Assembly: GCA_004124295.1 (NCBI GenBank)
Contig: SCKI01000002.1
Coordinates: forward strand, 1 to 64,000
From: Fidelibacterota bacterium
Lineage (GTDB): Bacteria > Fidelibacterota > Marinisomatia > SCGC-AAA003-L08 > TS1B11
DNA: 64,000 nucleotides
Direction of reading: 5' to 3'
The notes beneath the pieces were generated by a model. It was not told where the DNA came from, made no database searches, and saw nothing but the letters and a program-made list of their open reading frames with translations. The translations under genes and the position numbers were made by a program. Below, one piece after another: positions 51,999 to 59,729 of the stretch. Numbering within the stretch: the stretch's first letter is position 1; each line of letters begins with the position of its first letter.

Positions 51999-52535
51999 AT
52001 GACCAGAATTCGCCGAAAAACAACAGCATTTCTGCTTGCGGCGGCCTTGTTGATGGGATTTACTGCGATGGCTCCCGGTGCTATTCCAGCGCCGGCGGAC
52101 GGGGAGGACGAGGTCCTCTATGCCCCCGATTTTACCCTGAAGAGCCTCGCGGGCGAGACGGTAACCCTGAGCGGTCTGAGGGGCAAGGTGGTGCTGATCA
52201 ATTTCTGGGCGACCTGGTGCGCCCCGTGCCGCTACGAGATACCCGATCTATCCCGCCTGCAGGATCGCTACCGGGAGCAGGGCTTGATGGTGCTGGGGGT
52301 TTCGGTGGATGAAATCGAGACTGTCTACCTGGAGAGATTCAAGGCAAATTACAAGATGAGCTACCCGGTGCTCCACGGCCCTCCCGCCGAGATCGGGCGT
52401 CTGGTGCAGCTCTACGGCGGTATCTATTCCATACCGACCACGTTCGTCGTGGACCGCCAGGGCGTCATTGTCGATATCTTCGTCGGTGCGCGCCGGGAAG
52501 CCGACTTTGTGGCCGCCATCACGCCACTTCTGTAG
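51999..52535 (+). CDS. TlpA/ResA-like thiol-disulfide oxidoreductase
   Basis: 178 residues from the ATG at 51999, chosen because GAGGAAG precedes it; a GTG four codons earlier is an alternative. Signal peptide, then APDFTLKSLAGETVTLSGLRGKVVLINFW and the redox motif WCAPC at residues 73-77, with IPTTFVVDRQG carrying the cis-proline. It probably reduces periplasmic targets such as apocytochromes, using electrons from DsbD upstream. The last 17 bases overlap the convergent hemW gene. Confidence 0.9.
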   Translation: MTRIRRKTTAFLLAAALLMGFTAMAPGAIPAPADGEDEVLYAPDFTLKSLAGETVTLSGLRGKVVLINFWATWCAPCRYEIPDLSRLQDRYREQGLMVLGVSVDEIETVYLERFKANYKMSYPVLHGPPAEIGRLVQLYGGIYSIPTTFVVDRQGVIVDIFVGARREADFVAAITPLL

Positions 52536-53706
52536 CCCCGACGCCGGCAGCAAACAGGTCCGTGGGCGGCAGGGCCATGAAATCGGCCGCAATGGCGTCG
52601 GCCATCAGCAGCCCGGCCCGGGTCAGACTCAGGTTCTCCTGCTCCAATACTACCGCCTCTGCCCAGCGATCCAGCAGTTCAGCGTAGTGGCCGGCGAAGG
52701 CGCGCTCATCCTCAAAACCGAGCGCTGCCGTGACACTGATCCCTTCCCGCAGGCGTAGGCCGAAGGCCAGTTTTTCGTTGTACCTCTCCTGTGCCGTCAG
52801 CAGTTCCCGGCCAGCCAGCGGTGACCGCCCCATTTCCAGCCGTTCCACATAGCCGTCCAGGTGGCGGATATTCCAGCTGCGTACGGCGCCATCGAAGCGG
52901 TGGGCAGCCGGCCCGAAGCCGTGGTACGGCTCGATGCGCCAGTAGTGCAGGTTGTGGCGGCATTGGCGTCCCGGGCGGGCATAGTTGCTGACCTCGTAGC
53001 CGGCGTAGCCCTGTGCGCCGAGGAACTCCCAGGTCTGGATCAGCATCTCCCGGTCCATCTCCTGCGGCGGCATGGCCACCTCTCCCTGGCGCACCTTGCG
53101 ATCCAACTCCGTCCCCGGTTCCACCGTCAGCGAATAGGCGGAGATATGCTCCGGCTCCATCTCCGCCAGGCGGGCCAGATCGCTCTGCCACTGCTCACGG
53201 CTCTGCCCCGGCACGTTAAATATCAGGTCGGCATTGATGTTGTCGAATCCGGCCCGCCGGGCGGCATCGAAGGCGGCCAGGGATGTCTCCGGACTGTGCA
53301 GGCGGCCCAGAAACCGGAGCAGATCGGGCTGGAAGGACTGGAACCCCATTGAGAGCCGGTTGATGCCCAGGCTGCGCCAGGCCTCCAGGCTGCCGGGGGC
53401 GATCTCGCCGGGGTTGGCCTCCAGGGTCAGCTCGGCCAGGCCGCTCAGGTCGAAATGGTCCCCGACCGCTTTGAGGATCGCCTCCAACTGGCCGGGGGTA
53501 AGGAGGCTGGGCGTTCCGCCGCCGATAAAGATCGTATCGATTTTCCGGGGCGCCTGGGCGGGATCGCCGAGGGCAATTTCGGCAATAATGGCTGCCACCA
53601 GCCGCCCGATCATCTCCTCACGGCCGGCGACCGAGTAAAAATCGCAATAGTGGCACTTCGCAGTGCAAAAGGGGATGTGGATGTACAGGCCGCCGGGTTC
53701 GTCCAT
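52519..53706 (-). CDS. hemW: Heme chaperone HemW (radical SAM, formerly 'oxygen-independent coproporphyrinogen oxidase-like')
   Basis: 395 residues. The radical SAM motif IPFCTAKCHYCDFYS (CxxxCxxC) stands at residues 13-24. FIGGGTPSLL, LTLEANPGEI, GINRLSMGFQSF and DLIFNVPGQS are typical. CRHNLHYW is the HNxxYW motif that distinguishes HemW from HemN. It binds heme and delivers it to respiratory enzymes. The start has no good ribosome site; a small ORF lies just upstream on the same strand. Confidence 0.92.
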   Translation of the reverse strand: MDEPGGLYIHIPFCTAKCHYCDFYSVAGREEMIGRLVAAIIAEIALGDPAQAPRKIDTIFIGGGTPSLLTPGQLEAILKAVGDHFDLSGLAELTLEANPGEIAPGSLEAWRSLGINRLSMGFQSFQPDLLRFLGRLHSPETSLAAFDAARRAGFDNINADLIFNVPGQSREQWQSDLARLAEMEPEHISAYSLTVEPGTELDRKVRQGEVAMPPQEMDREMLIQTWEFLGAQGYAGYEVSNYARPGRQCRHNLHYWRIEPYHGFGPAAHRFDGAVRSWNIRHLDGYVERLEMGRSPLAGRELLTAQERYNEKLAFGLRLREGISVTAALGFEDERAFAGHYAELLDRWAEAVVLEQENLSLTRAGLLMADAIAADFMALPPTDLFAAGVGATEVA

Positions 53707-53722
53707 GTGCGGTATTGCCTCG

Positions 53723-53734
53723 GATTCGCGAATC
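53723..53734. promoter_or_regulatory. 12-bp perfect palindrome upstream of hemW
   Basis: GATTCGCGAATC is self-complementary and lies 17 bp upstream of the hemW start codon. It could be a regulator site. A further inverted repeat (GGCGCCT at 53898-53904 with AGGCGCC at 53917-53923) is in the same gap, which holds no other gene up to 54094. Confidence 0.3.
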
Positions 53735-53754
53735 TGTTCTATCGGCCGGAAAGG

Positions 53755-53883
53755 TCAGCGCCCCGGCACAACTGTCAGTACGCAGACAAATCCCCCATCA
53801 CTGCCGCCGCTGGGGAACTCCACCCTGCGCCACAGGTAGAAGTTACGGGATTGGGGAACGATTTTGTCCACAGTAATTGTCAA
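53755..53883 (-). CDS. Small ORF ahead of hemW (42 residues)
   Basis: A TTG preceded by GGGAGGTGAG at good spacing opens a frame reading LTITVDKIVPQSRNFYLWRR, then VEFPSGGSDGGFVCVLTVVPGR, stopping 48 bp before hemW. The composition looks protein-like (aromatic and valine-rich strands). No family known to me. It may be a leader peptide or a chance frame. Confidence 0.35.
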   Translation of the reverse strand: MTITVDKIVPQSRNFYLWRRVEFPSGGSDGGFVCVLTVVPGR

Positions 53884-54094
53884 ATCTCACCTCCCAAGGC
53901 GCCTCTCGGGTAGAGGAGGCGCCCCTACTTGCACTGGCACAATCTACCTACTGAAGCTGAGGCGGTGATCACCCGATTGCCGCCTCGTTTCGTTCCAGGA
54001 ACAGGCGGCTGCATGTCTGGTTGTCCGGACTGGTTTTTTGCAATAAGTTCCCGTCGCGGAAGTCACCACTTATGTATCGGAGGTTAGGGTAAGG

Positions 54095-54751
54095 ATGCAA
54101 AAGCGCGGCTGGATATTGTTGGGGGTTCTGCTCGCCCAGGGGCTGTCCGCAGGGGAAATATCCGGACGGGTCAAAGTGAGTACCAGCAACGCGCCGCCGC
54201 CGGTGATGCTCAGTCCCTATAGCCGGAACCGGTACGCGCCACCGGGCAATCTTTCGGCAGTAAGCCAGCCGCCCGTCGTGGTGATCTATCTGAAGGCTCA
54301 CGCCGGCCTGGGCTCTGCGGGAGGCAATTACCCGGTCGCCGTGATTGATCAGAAAGATCTCGCTATCTCCCCCCGGGTGACCATTGTCCAGGCTGGCACG
54401 GCCGTGGACTTTACCAACAGCGACGCCGTCTACCACAACATCTTCTCCCTCTCCCGGACCAAGCGCTTCAACCTGGGACGCTATCCCCGGGGCGAAAGAC
54501 GCAGCGTCACATTTGAAAACCCCGGCACGGTGGAAATATTCTGCGACATCCACTCTGATATGAATGCCGTGGTGCTGGTGGTGCCCAACACCTACTATGC
54601 CATTGCGGACCAGGACGGCTCCTACAGCATCAAATCCGTTCCCCCCGGCACCTACACCCTCACCGCCTGGCGCGAGAATCAGGCCGAGCAGACCCGCCAG
54701 GTGGTCATAACTTCCGGGGATGATCATATCGTTCTCGATTTTGATCTATAG
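54095..54751 (+). CDS. Secreted cupredoxin-like protein with carboxypeptidase-regulatory tail
   Basis: 218 residues. Signal peptide (MQKRGWILLGVLLAQGLSAGE). Residues 85-170 form a plastocyanin-like domain: VTIVQAGTAVDFTNSDAVYHN gives the first His ligand, FCDIHSDMNAVVLVV the Cys, His and Met ligands. Residues 172-218 (AIADQDGSYSIKSVPPGTYTLTAW) are a carboxypeptidase-regulatory-like module. A complete type 1 copper set suggests electron transfer or copper binding, as in methylamine-utilisation-type proteins. It precedes a histidine kinase and a porin on the same strand. Confidence 0.82.
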   Translation: MQKRGWILLGVLLAQGLSAGEISGRVKVSTSNAPPPVMLSPYSRNRYAPPGNLSAVSQPPVVVIYLKAHAGLGSAGGNYPVAVIDQKDLAISPRVTIVQAGTAVDFTNSDAVYHNIFSLSRTKRFNLGRYPRGERRSVTFENPGTVEIFCDIHSDMNAVVLVVPNTYYAIADQDGSYSIKSVPPGTYTLTAWRENQAEQTRQVVITSGDDHIVLDFDL

Positions 54752-54779
54752 GCCACAGCTGGCCAGTGATGATTAGCCC

Positions 54780-56486
54780 GTGAGTCTGCGCAGCAAAATT
54801 TTCGCCACCATCATCCTGGTAACCATGGGAACCCTCATTCTGGTGGGGGTGCTGGTAACCCAGCGGCTTACGCTCCAGGTGCGCAGCAATCTCTTCGCCA
54901 GTATCCAGAATGCCGCCGATGTCGTCAACACCGTCTACGACCTGAACCGCACCCGGCTGATCGAAGAGTCCTCCCGCCTGGCCAATGATCCCCGGCTCAG
55001 GGCCAGTCTGGCCACCCGGGATAAGGAAACCATCGCCGAGACTATCGGCGCCCTGGCCAGGGCAGAGAATGCGCCCATGCTGCTGGTACTCTCCCCGGGC
55101 GAGGAATTTCTGGCCGGCCGCGGTTTACCGGCGGAGGATTATGGCCGCATCAGCAAGGCCGCAGTGGTTATTGATGCCCTGAACGGCTTCGAGTCCGCCG
55201 ACTACTGGCTGGTTAAAGACCAACTGCTCGTGGTGGCGGCCACACCGGTCATCACGGGCTCGCGGATGTTTGGCATCATCATTCTGGGGCGGCCCCTGGG
55301 GGAAAACGTGCTTAACGACCTCGCCGGGATGACCGGCAGCCAGTTCGCCCTGCGCTACGGCGGGACGGTCCACCACAACACGTACCGGGAAAGCAGGCAG
55401 GCTATTGACGCCGCCCTCGCCTCCCTCGAACCCGAGGCGACACCGATGGATTTCTCCACCCGGAATATGCGCTTCATCGGCCTCAGTCAGACATTGCTGA
55501 ACGCCGAGGACCAGCCGGTGGCTTCACTGGTTATCTACCGCTCCTACGACCAGGAGCTGGAGGCCCTGTCGCCGTTACGGACCAGCATATATTTGATCGC
55601 CCTGGGCAGTATCGGTATCTCCCTGCTGGCCAGTTTTTTCCTCGCTTCCGGAGTCACCCGGCCGGTCGAAAGGCTGGCCACCAGCATTCGCAATTTCGGC
55701 GGCGGCAACTATGCGGAGCCGATCGAAGTGACCTCCAATGACGAAGTGGGTGTGCTGGCTGCCTCCTTTGAGGAGATGCGCCAATCCCTGCTCATCGCCC
55801 GAGATGAACTGCTGCATGCCGAGCGGCTATCGACCGTGGGACGAATGGCGAACGGCATCATCCATGATTTCAAACAGCCCATCACCACCATCCGAGGCTA
55901 TACCGAGTTGATTTGCGCGCAGGACATGTCCAGCGAGAAGCGCATGGAATTTGGGGCGATGATTCTCGGCTCGGTCCAGCAGATGATGGGGATGATCAAC
56001 GACCTGCTCGATTTTGCCCGGGGCAAAGCGACGCTTCACCTGGAGCAGGCCGATCTGAATAAGGTTGTCCAAAACGCGGTCAGCCAGCTCCAGGCGGCCC
56101 TGGCCGAGCACCAGGTCGAAGTGAACTTCACACCGGGAAAGATTGATTCCCTCGGCCTGGACCAGTTGCGTATCCAGAGAGTCATCGAAAACCTGATCAG
56201 CAATGCCGGCGAAGCCATCAGCGGGGCCGGCAAGATCACCTTGGAAACCCGCACAGCCAACGGCGGTGTGGACCTGATCATCACCGATACGGGCAGCGGG
56301 GTCCCGGAAGAACTGCGGGAAACCCTATTCGAACCTTTCGTCACGCTGGGGAAACCGAGCGGCACCGGTCTGGGTTTGGCGGTGGCCAAAAATATTGTCG
56401 AGGAACACGGGGGCACGATCCAGTTCCAGAGCGAAACTGACATCGGCAGCACCTTCCGCATCCATCTGCCGGCCAACGGTGTCTGA
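54780..56486 (+). CDS. Membrane sensor histidine kinase
   Basis: 568 residues from a GTG. The first membrane helix is IFATIILVTMGTLILVGVLV. An extracytoplasmic sensing region (about 30-270, dCache/CHASE4-like) and a second helix (IALGSIGISLLASFFLASG) lead to a HAMP domain (TRPVERLATSIRNFGGGNY). His362 in IIHDFKQPI is the phosphorylation site. NLISNAGEAI, DTGSGVPEE, LFEPFVT and GTGLGLAVAKNIV are the N, G1, F and G2 boxes. No response regulator is encoded nearby. It may sense copper or redox conditions given its neighbours. Confidence 0.9.
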   Translation: MSLRSKIFATIILVTMGTLILVGVLVTQRLTLQVRSNLFASIQNAADVVNTVYDLNRTRLIEESSRLANDPRLRASLATRDKETIAETIGALARAENAPMLLVLSPGEEFLAGRGLPAEDYGRISKAAVVIDALNGFESADYWLVKDQLLVVAATPVITGSRMFGIIILGRPLGENVLNDLAGMTGSQFALRYGGTVHHNTYRESRQAIDAALASLEPEATPMDFSTRNMRFIGLSQTLLNAEDQPVASLVIYRSYDQELEALSPLRTSIYLIALGSIGISLLASFFLASGVTRPVERLATSIRNFGGGNYAEPIEVTSNDEVGVLAASFEEMRQSLLIARDELLHAERLSTVGRMANGIIHDFKQPITTIRGYTELICAQDMSSEKRMEFGAMILGSVQQMMGMINDLLDFARGKATLHLEQADLNKVVQNAVSQLQAALAEHQVEVNFTPGKIDSLGLDQLRIQRVIENLISNAGEAISGAGKITLETRTANGGVDLIITDTGSGVPEELRETLFEPFVTLGKPSGTGLGLAVAKNIVEEHGGTIQFQSETDIGSTFRIHLPANGV

Positions 56487-56492
56487 GCGATA

Positions 56493-57644
56493 GTGTCTGA
56501 GCGGCGGCTGATCCCTATTCTGGCTATGGCGCTGGCCCTGGCCGGCACAGTACGGGGCCAGATCACCTGGGCCGGTGATATTGCCGTGACCATGAAGGGG
56601 CTGGATCAGCACCTCGTTGACAACACCAACATCCGGGGCGACAATCCGTTCAGCAACCTCCGGCTGCGGCTGTTCCCGCGACACTGGATTTCTCCCCGCG
56701 TGGCCCTGATCGGCGAACTGCTGTATGACAGCGGCGTCCGTGGCGGCAGTATCCGGGTGAACGGCGCCTACCTGGTGGTCAATGAACTCTTGGGCAAACC
56801 GTGGCTAAATATGAAGGCTGGCCTGATCCCCAGCCCCTTCGGCAATTATGGCCTGCGCAGCACCTACTTCAACCTGAACCCGCTCATCGGCGTTCCACTG
56901 CTGTGGCATCACCGCACGCCGCTGGAGACTGACGTCTATCCCCAGACCGATAACTTGCGGGCGATGCGGGCCGCGCCGCGGGGCTACATGCCGGTAGGAT
57001 ATGATGCCTGCTGGGAGATCGGCTGGGAGCTGTTCGGCGAACTGGGCCTGCTTGAATACAGCCTGGCCCTCACGGAAGGGACCCTGTCCAATCCCACTGA
57101 GCGGAACAATCTCGGGCGGCAGGTGATTGTCAAGGCCGGCCTCAATCCTCTGGCTGGCCTGAGGTTCGGTGGATCGGTGGCCTATGGTCCCTACCTGAAC
57201 GCCGCCGCCGCCGATGCGGACAATCCCCGGGTGGAGGATTTTAACGCCACGGTGGTGGGGGTCTATGGGGAGTACAAAGCCAGATTCCTGCAGCTCCACT
57301 CAGAGGCCGTTCAGGCGACTTATGAATCCCCGTACATCACTGGCGAGGAGCAGCTCAGCATCTGGACCGGCTACCTGGAGGGACGCTTCGACATCCTGCC
57401 CGTCCTCTATCTTGCCGCCCGGTATGACCGCTTCCTCTACAGTGACCTGCTTAACGCCAGCACCGGCGATACGGAGCCCTGGGGCAATCCCGTGGATCGG
57501 ATCGAGGCCGGCATCGGCTATCGTATTTCACGTGAGATGATGCTCAAGCTGGTTTACCAGTACAACAATCGCCCACAGGCGGCGGCCCTGGGCGGTCCCG
57601 GGATTACGCATGTGGCCGCCATGCAGCTGCACATGGTCTTTTGA
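56493..57644 (+). CDS. Outer-membrane porin-like beta-barrel protein
   Basis: 383 residues from a GTG 6 bp after the kinase. Signal peptide (ILAMALALAGTVRGQ). The body shows alternating amphipathic strands with aromatic girdles (FSNLRLRLFPRHWI, VALIGELLYDSG, NMKAGLIPSPFGNYGLR). It ends in phenylalanine (MQLHMVF), the usual outer-membrane barrel signature. It is like phosphate-selective or DUF-type porins; the substrate is unknown. It follows cupredoxin and kinase genes and may be under their control. Confidence 0.75.
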   Translation: MSERRLIPILAMALALAGTVRGQITWAGDIAVTMKGLDQHLVDNTNIRGDNPFSNLRLRLFPRHWISPRVALIGELLYDSGVRGGSIRVNGAYLVVNELLGKPWLNMKAGLIPSPFGNYGLRSTYFNLNPLIGVPLLWHHRTPLETDVYPQTDNLRAMRAAPRGYMPVGYDACWEIGWELFGELGLLEYSLALTEGTLSNPTERNNLGRQVIVKAGLNPLAGLRFGGSVAYGPYLNAAAADADNPRVEDFNATVVGVYGEYKARFLQLHSEAVQATYESPYITGEEQLSIWTGYLEGRFDILPVLYLAARYDRFLYSDLLNASTGDTEPWGNPVDRIEAGIGYRISREMMLKLVYQYNNRPQAAALGGPGITHVAAMQLHMVF

Positions 57645-57690
57645 GGGGCCATCGGGAGCGCTTTCAGGACCCTCAATCGGCCCCCCAGGT

Positions 57691-59088
57691 TCAGTCTTCA
57701 GCCGGCCGCCGTACCCAAAGCGCCGCCAGCAGCACACTGACCAGCAGGCCTGGCAGCATCGGCTCCAGGCCCCAGATATAGGCCCCTTGGGCCGCGCCCC
57801 CTGCGAATCGCGGAATAAAATACCATAGCGCCGACGTCGCCAGTCCGGCCCCGCCCACTAGCAGGGCCTGCCGGTCGGCCAGTTGCCAACGGTCGGAGAA
57901 TGTCAACAGCACCGGCACCAGGATACCCGGCACCAGCAGGGTACCGATAGTGAACCACAGTTCCACCACCGATGGCAGGCCCCAGGCCAGCAGCACTCCC
58001 AGCGCCACCGCCAACGCCATGCCCCAACGGATGCGCCCCCGCTCGGATAATTTTGCGGCGCCGGCAGGCCATACATCCCGGCCCAGGGTCGTGCCGCCAA
58101 TGAAAGTGTAGGAATCAATGGTGCTCATGATGACCGCCAGGAGGGTCACCAGAAACAGGCCCTTCAATCCCGCCGGCAGCACCAGTTCCGCCAGGGCAGG
58201 ATAAGCCGCCACCGTCTGCCCCAGTGCCGGCAGATGCAGCACGGCATACAAACCGGCGGTGGTGGTCAACAGATCAAAAACAAACCACAGGCCAATGCTG
58301 ATGAGGATACCCCGGCGGGCCGTGGCCGGATCGCTGGCAGCGGCACTGCGCTGGTAGAAACCCGGGTCTACGAAGGTCCAACTGGCGATCAGGAACCAGA
58401 CCAGGATCACCTGCCAGGACATGCTATCGGCGCCCAGCGGGCTGCGATGGCCGTCCGGCAGGGCCTGCCACATGGCCAGGGGGGAGACCTCCGCGGCCAG
58501 CAGGAAAACCAGTGCTCCGAAGCCGGCGAACATGAGGGCCACCTGCAGCAGGTCGGTGCGCACCACACCGGCGAACCCGCTGCGCCAGAGGTAAGCCGTG
58601 CTCAGCATGGCCCCCAGAATCAGACCGAGCCCCAGGGGCAGCCCGAACACAAGATTGATAAGCACAGCCAGCATGAGCAGGTAGGGGGCCGGTGTGGCCA
58701 GCAGAAATACCAGCAAGGCCCCGAACAGCGCGGTCTGCGGGCCGAAGCGCCGGCGCAACCGGTCCGGGATGGTCAGGTCGGAACCGCTACGGATTTTCGG
58801 GGCCAGGTAGATGGCATACAGGAAGGCGAACAGGTAGTAGGGCAGGCCGAAGACCACCAGATTGATCAGGCCGTAGCGGTAGGTGAACTCCCCCACTCCC
58901 AGGATGCCGCCGTACCAGGTCGACACCAGGGTGGCGATGAACGGCACCAGGGTCAGTCGCCGGCCCCCCAGCAGAAACTGCTCCCGGCGTTCCTCGGCCG
59001 GGCGGCGCAAGAGGGCGCCGGCGTACAGCAGCCCCAGGAGATAGGCGGCCAGGATCACGGCGTCCACGGGTGCCAGGTGGTAGGACAT
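57691..59088 (-). CDS. Sodium:solute symporter (SSS family)
   Basis: 465 residues from the ATG at 59088; upstream frame continuation overlaps thiN and is not used. Thirteen or so hydrophobic helices. The LeuT-like features are STWYGGILGVGEFTYRYG, WTFVDPGFYQRSAAA and LLAVIMSTIDSYTFIGGTTLGRD, which is the family sodium site and final signature. The gene begins 5 bp after thiN and ends a thiN-containing operon. That linkage hints that the substrate may be thiamine or a precursor. Confidence 0.9.
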   Translation of the reverse strand: MSYHLAPVDAVILAAYLLGLLYAGALLRRPAEERREQFLLGGRRLTLVPFIATLVSTWYGGILGVGEFTYRYGLINLVVFGLPYYLFAFLYAIYLAPKIRSGSDLTIPDRLRRRFGPQTALFGALLVFLLATPAPYLLMLAVLINLVFGLPLGLGLILGAMLSTAYLWRSGFAGVVRTDLLQVALMFAGFGALVFLLAAEVSPLAMWQALPDGHRSPLGADSMSWQVILVWFLIASWTFVDPGFYQRSAAASDPATARRGILISIGLWFVFDLLTTTAGLYAVLHLPALGQTVAAYPALAELVLPAGLKGLFLVTLLAVIMSTIDSYTFIGGTTLGRDVWPAGAAKLSERGRIRWGMALAVALGVLLAWGLPSVVELWFTIGTLLVPGILVPVLLTFSDRWQLADRQALLVGGAGLATSALWYFIPRFAGGAAQGAYIWGLEPMLPGLLVSVLLAALWVRRPAED

Positions 59089-59093
59089 GGCAA

Positions 59094-59723
59094 TTACTCC
59101 GGACGGTGGGCCAAAAACAGCAGGGCCGGTCCGCCGGACACACCGATGGAGATATCTTCGCCTGCGCTCCGGTTCGAGGCCCCGCTGTGCAGGGCCGGCA
59201 ACACTTCGTCGGCCAGGTCCCAGACCAGACCCCGGGTGGAAAACCGCACCTCTGCCGACAACGGAAACAGACCCACCGTCTGGCCGGGGTAGGCCTCCCG
59301 GCGGGTGCGCCCATCGACCCTGACCAGCCGTCCGGCGTCGGTAACCAGTTCCACCTCCACGCCGAAGTCGGTCCACAGCATGAACAGGGCGGCCAGGGTG
59401 TGATCGTCCCGTCCCCCCAGGGCGCCGGTAATGGCCAGTTCGGCAGCGCCTCGCTCCGCCGCCCAACGGATGGCCTTCTCCAGATCGCTGGCAGCCTGTC
59501 CGGGGAGGTCCACCAGGCGGTCACTCCAGGCCCGGCGGGCCTCCTGCGAGATTGAATCGAGGTCGCCAATGACGATGGCCGGAGTCAGGCCGCGATCATG
59601 GAGGCCGTTGGCGGCCCCATCGCAGCAGATCAGTGTACCGGCGGTACGAATACAGCGTAGCGGTTCAGGATGGGTGGGAAAGGGGCCGTCCGCCAGAATC
59701 ACTACCGGCGGTTGCAGGGCCAT
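59094..59723 (-). CDS. thiN: Thiamine pyrophosphokinase
   Basis: 209 residues. ILADGPFP, LICCDGAANGL, PAIVIGDLDSIS, ASDLEKAIRW and GALGGRDDHTLAALF are the TPK motifs, with the SxGxxxLFLA-type end (VSGGPALLFL). It makes thiamine diphosphate from thiamine and ATP. It is flanked by the M61 peptidase (6 bp upstream) and the symporter (5 bp downstream). Confidence 0.92.
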   Translation of the reverse strand: MALQPPVVILADGPFPTHPEPLRCIRTAGTLICCDGAANGLHDRGLTPAIVIGDLDSISQEARRAWSDRLVDLPGQAASDLEKAIRWAAERGAAELAITGALGGRDDHTLAALFMLWTDFGVEVELVTDAGRLVRVDGRTRREAYPGQTVGLFPLSAEVRFSTRGLVWDLADEVLPALHSGASNRSAGEDISIGVSGGPALLFLAHRPE

Positions 59724-59729
59724 AGCGGG

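Noticed and set aside
58234-59292. 352-codon plus-strand frame opposite the symporter
   Set aside because: Gln/Gly/His-rich antisense shadow; the minus-strand transporter has clear membrane helices and family motifs.
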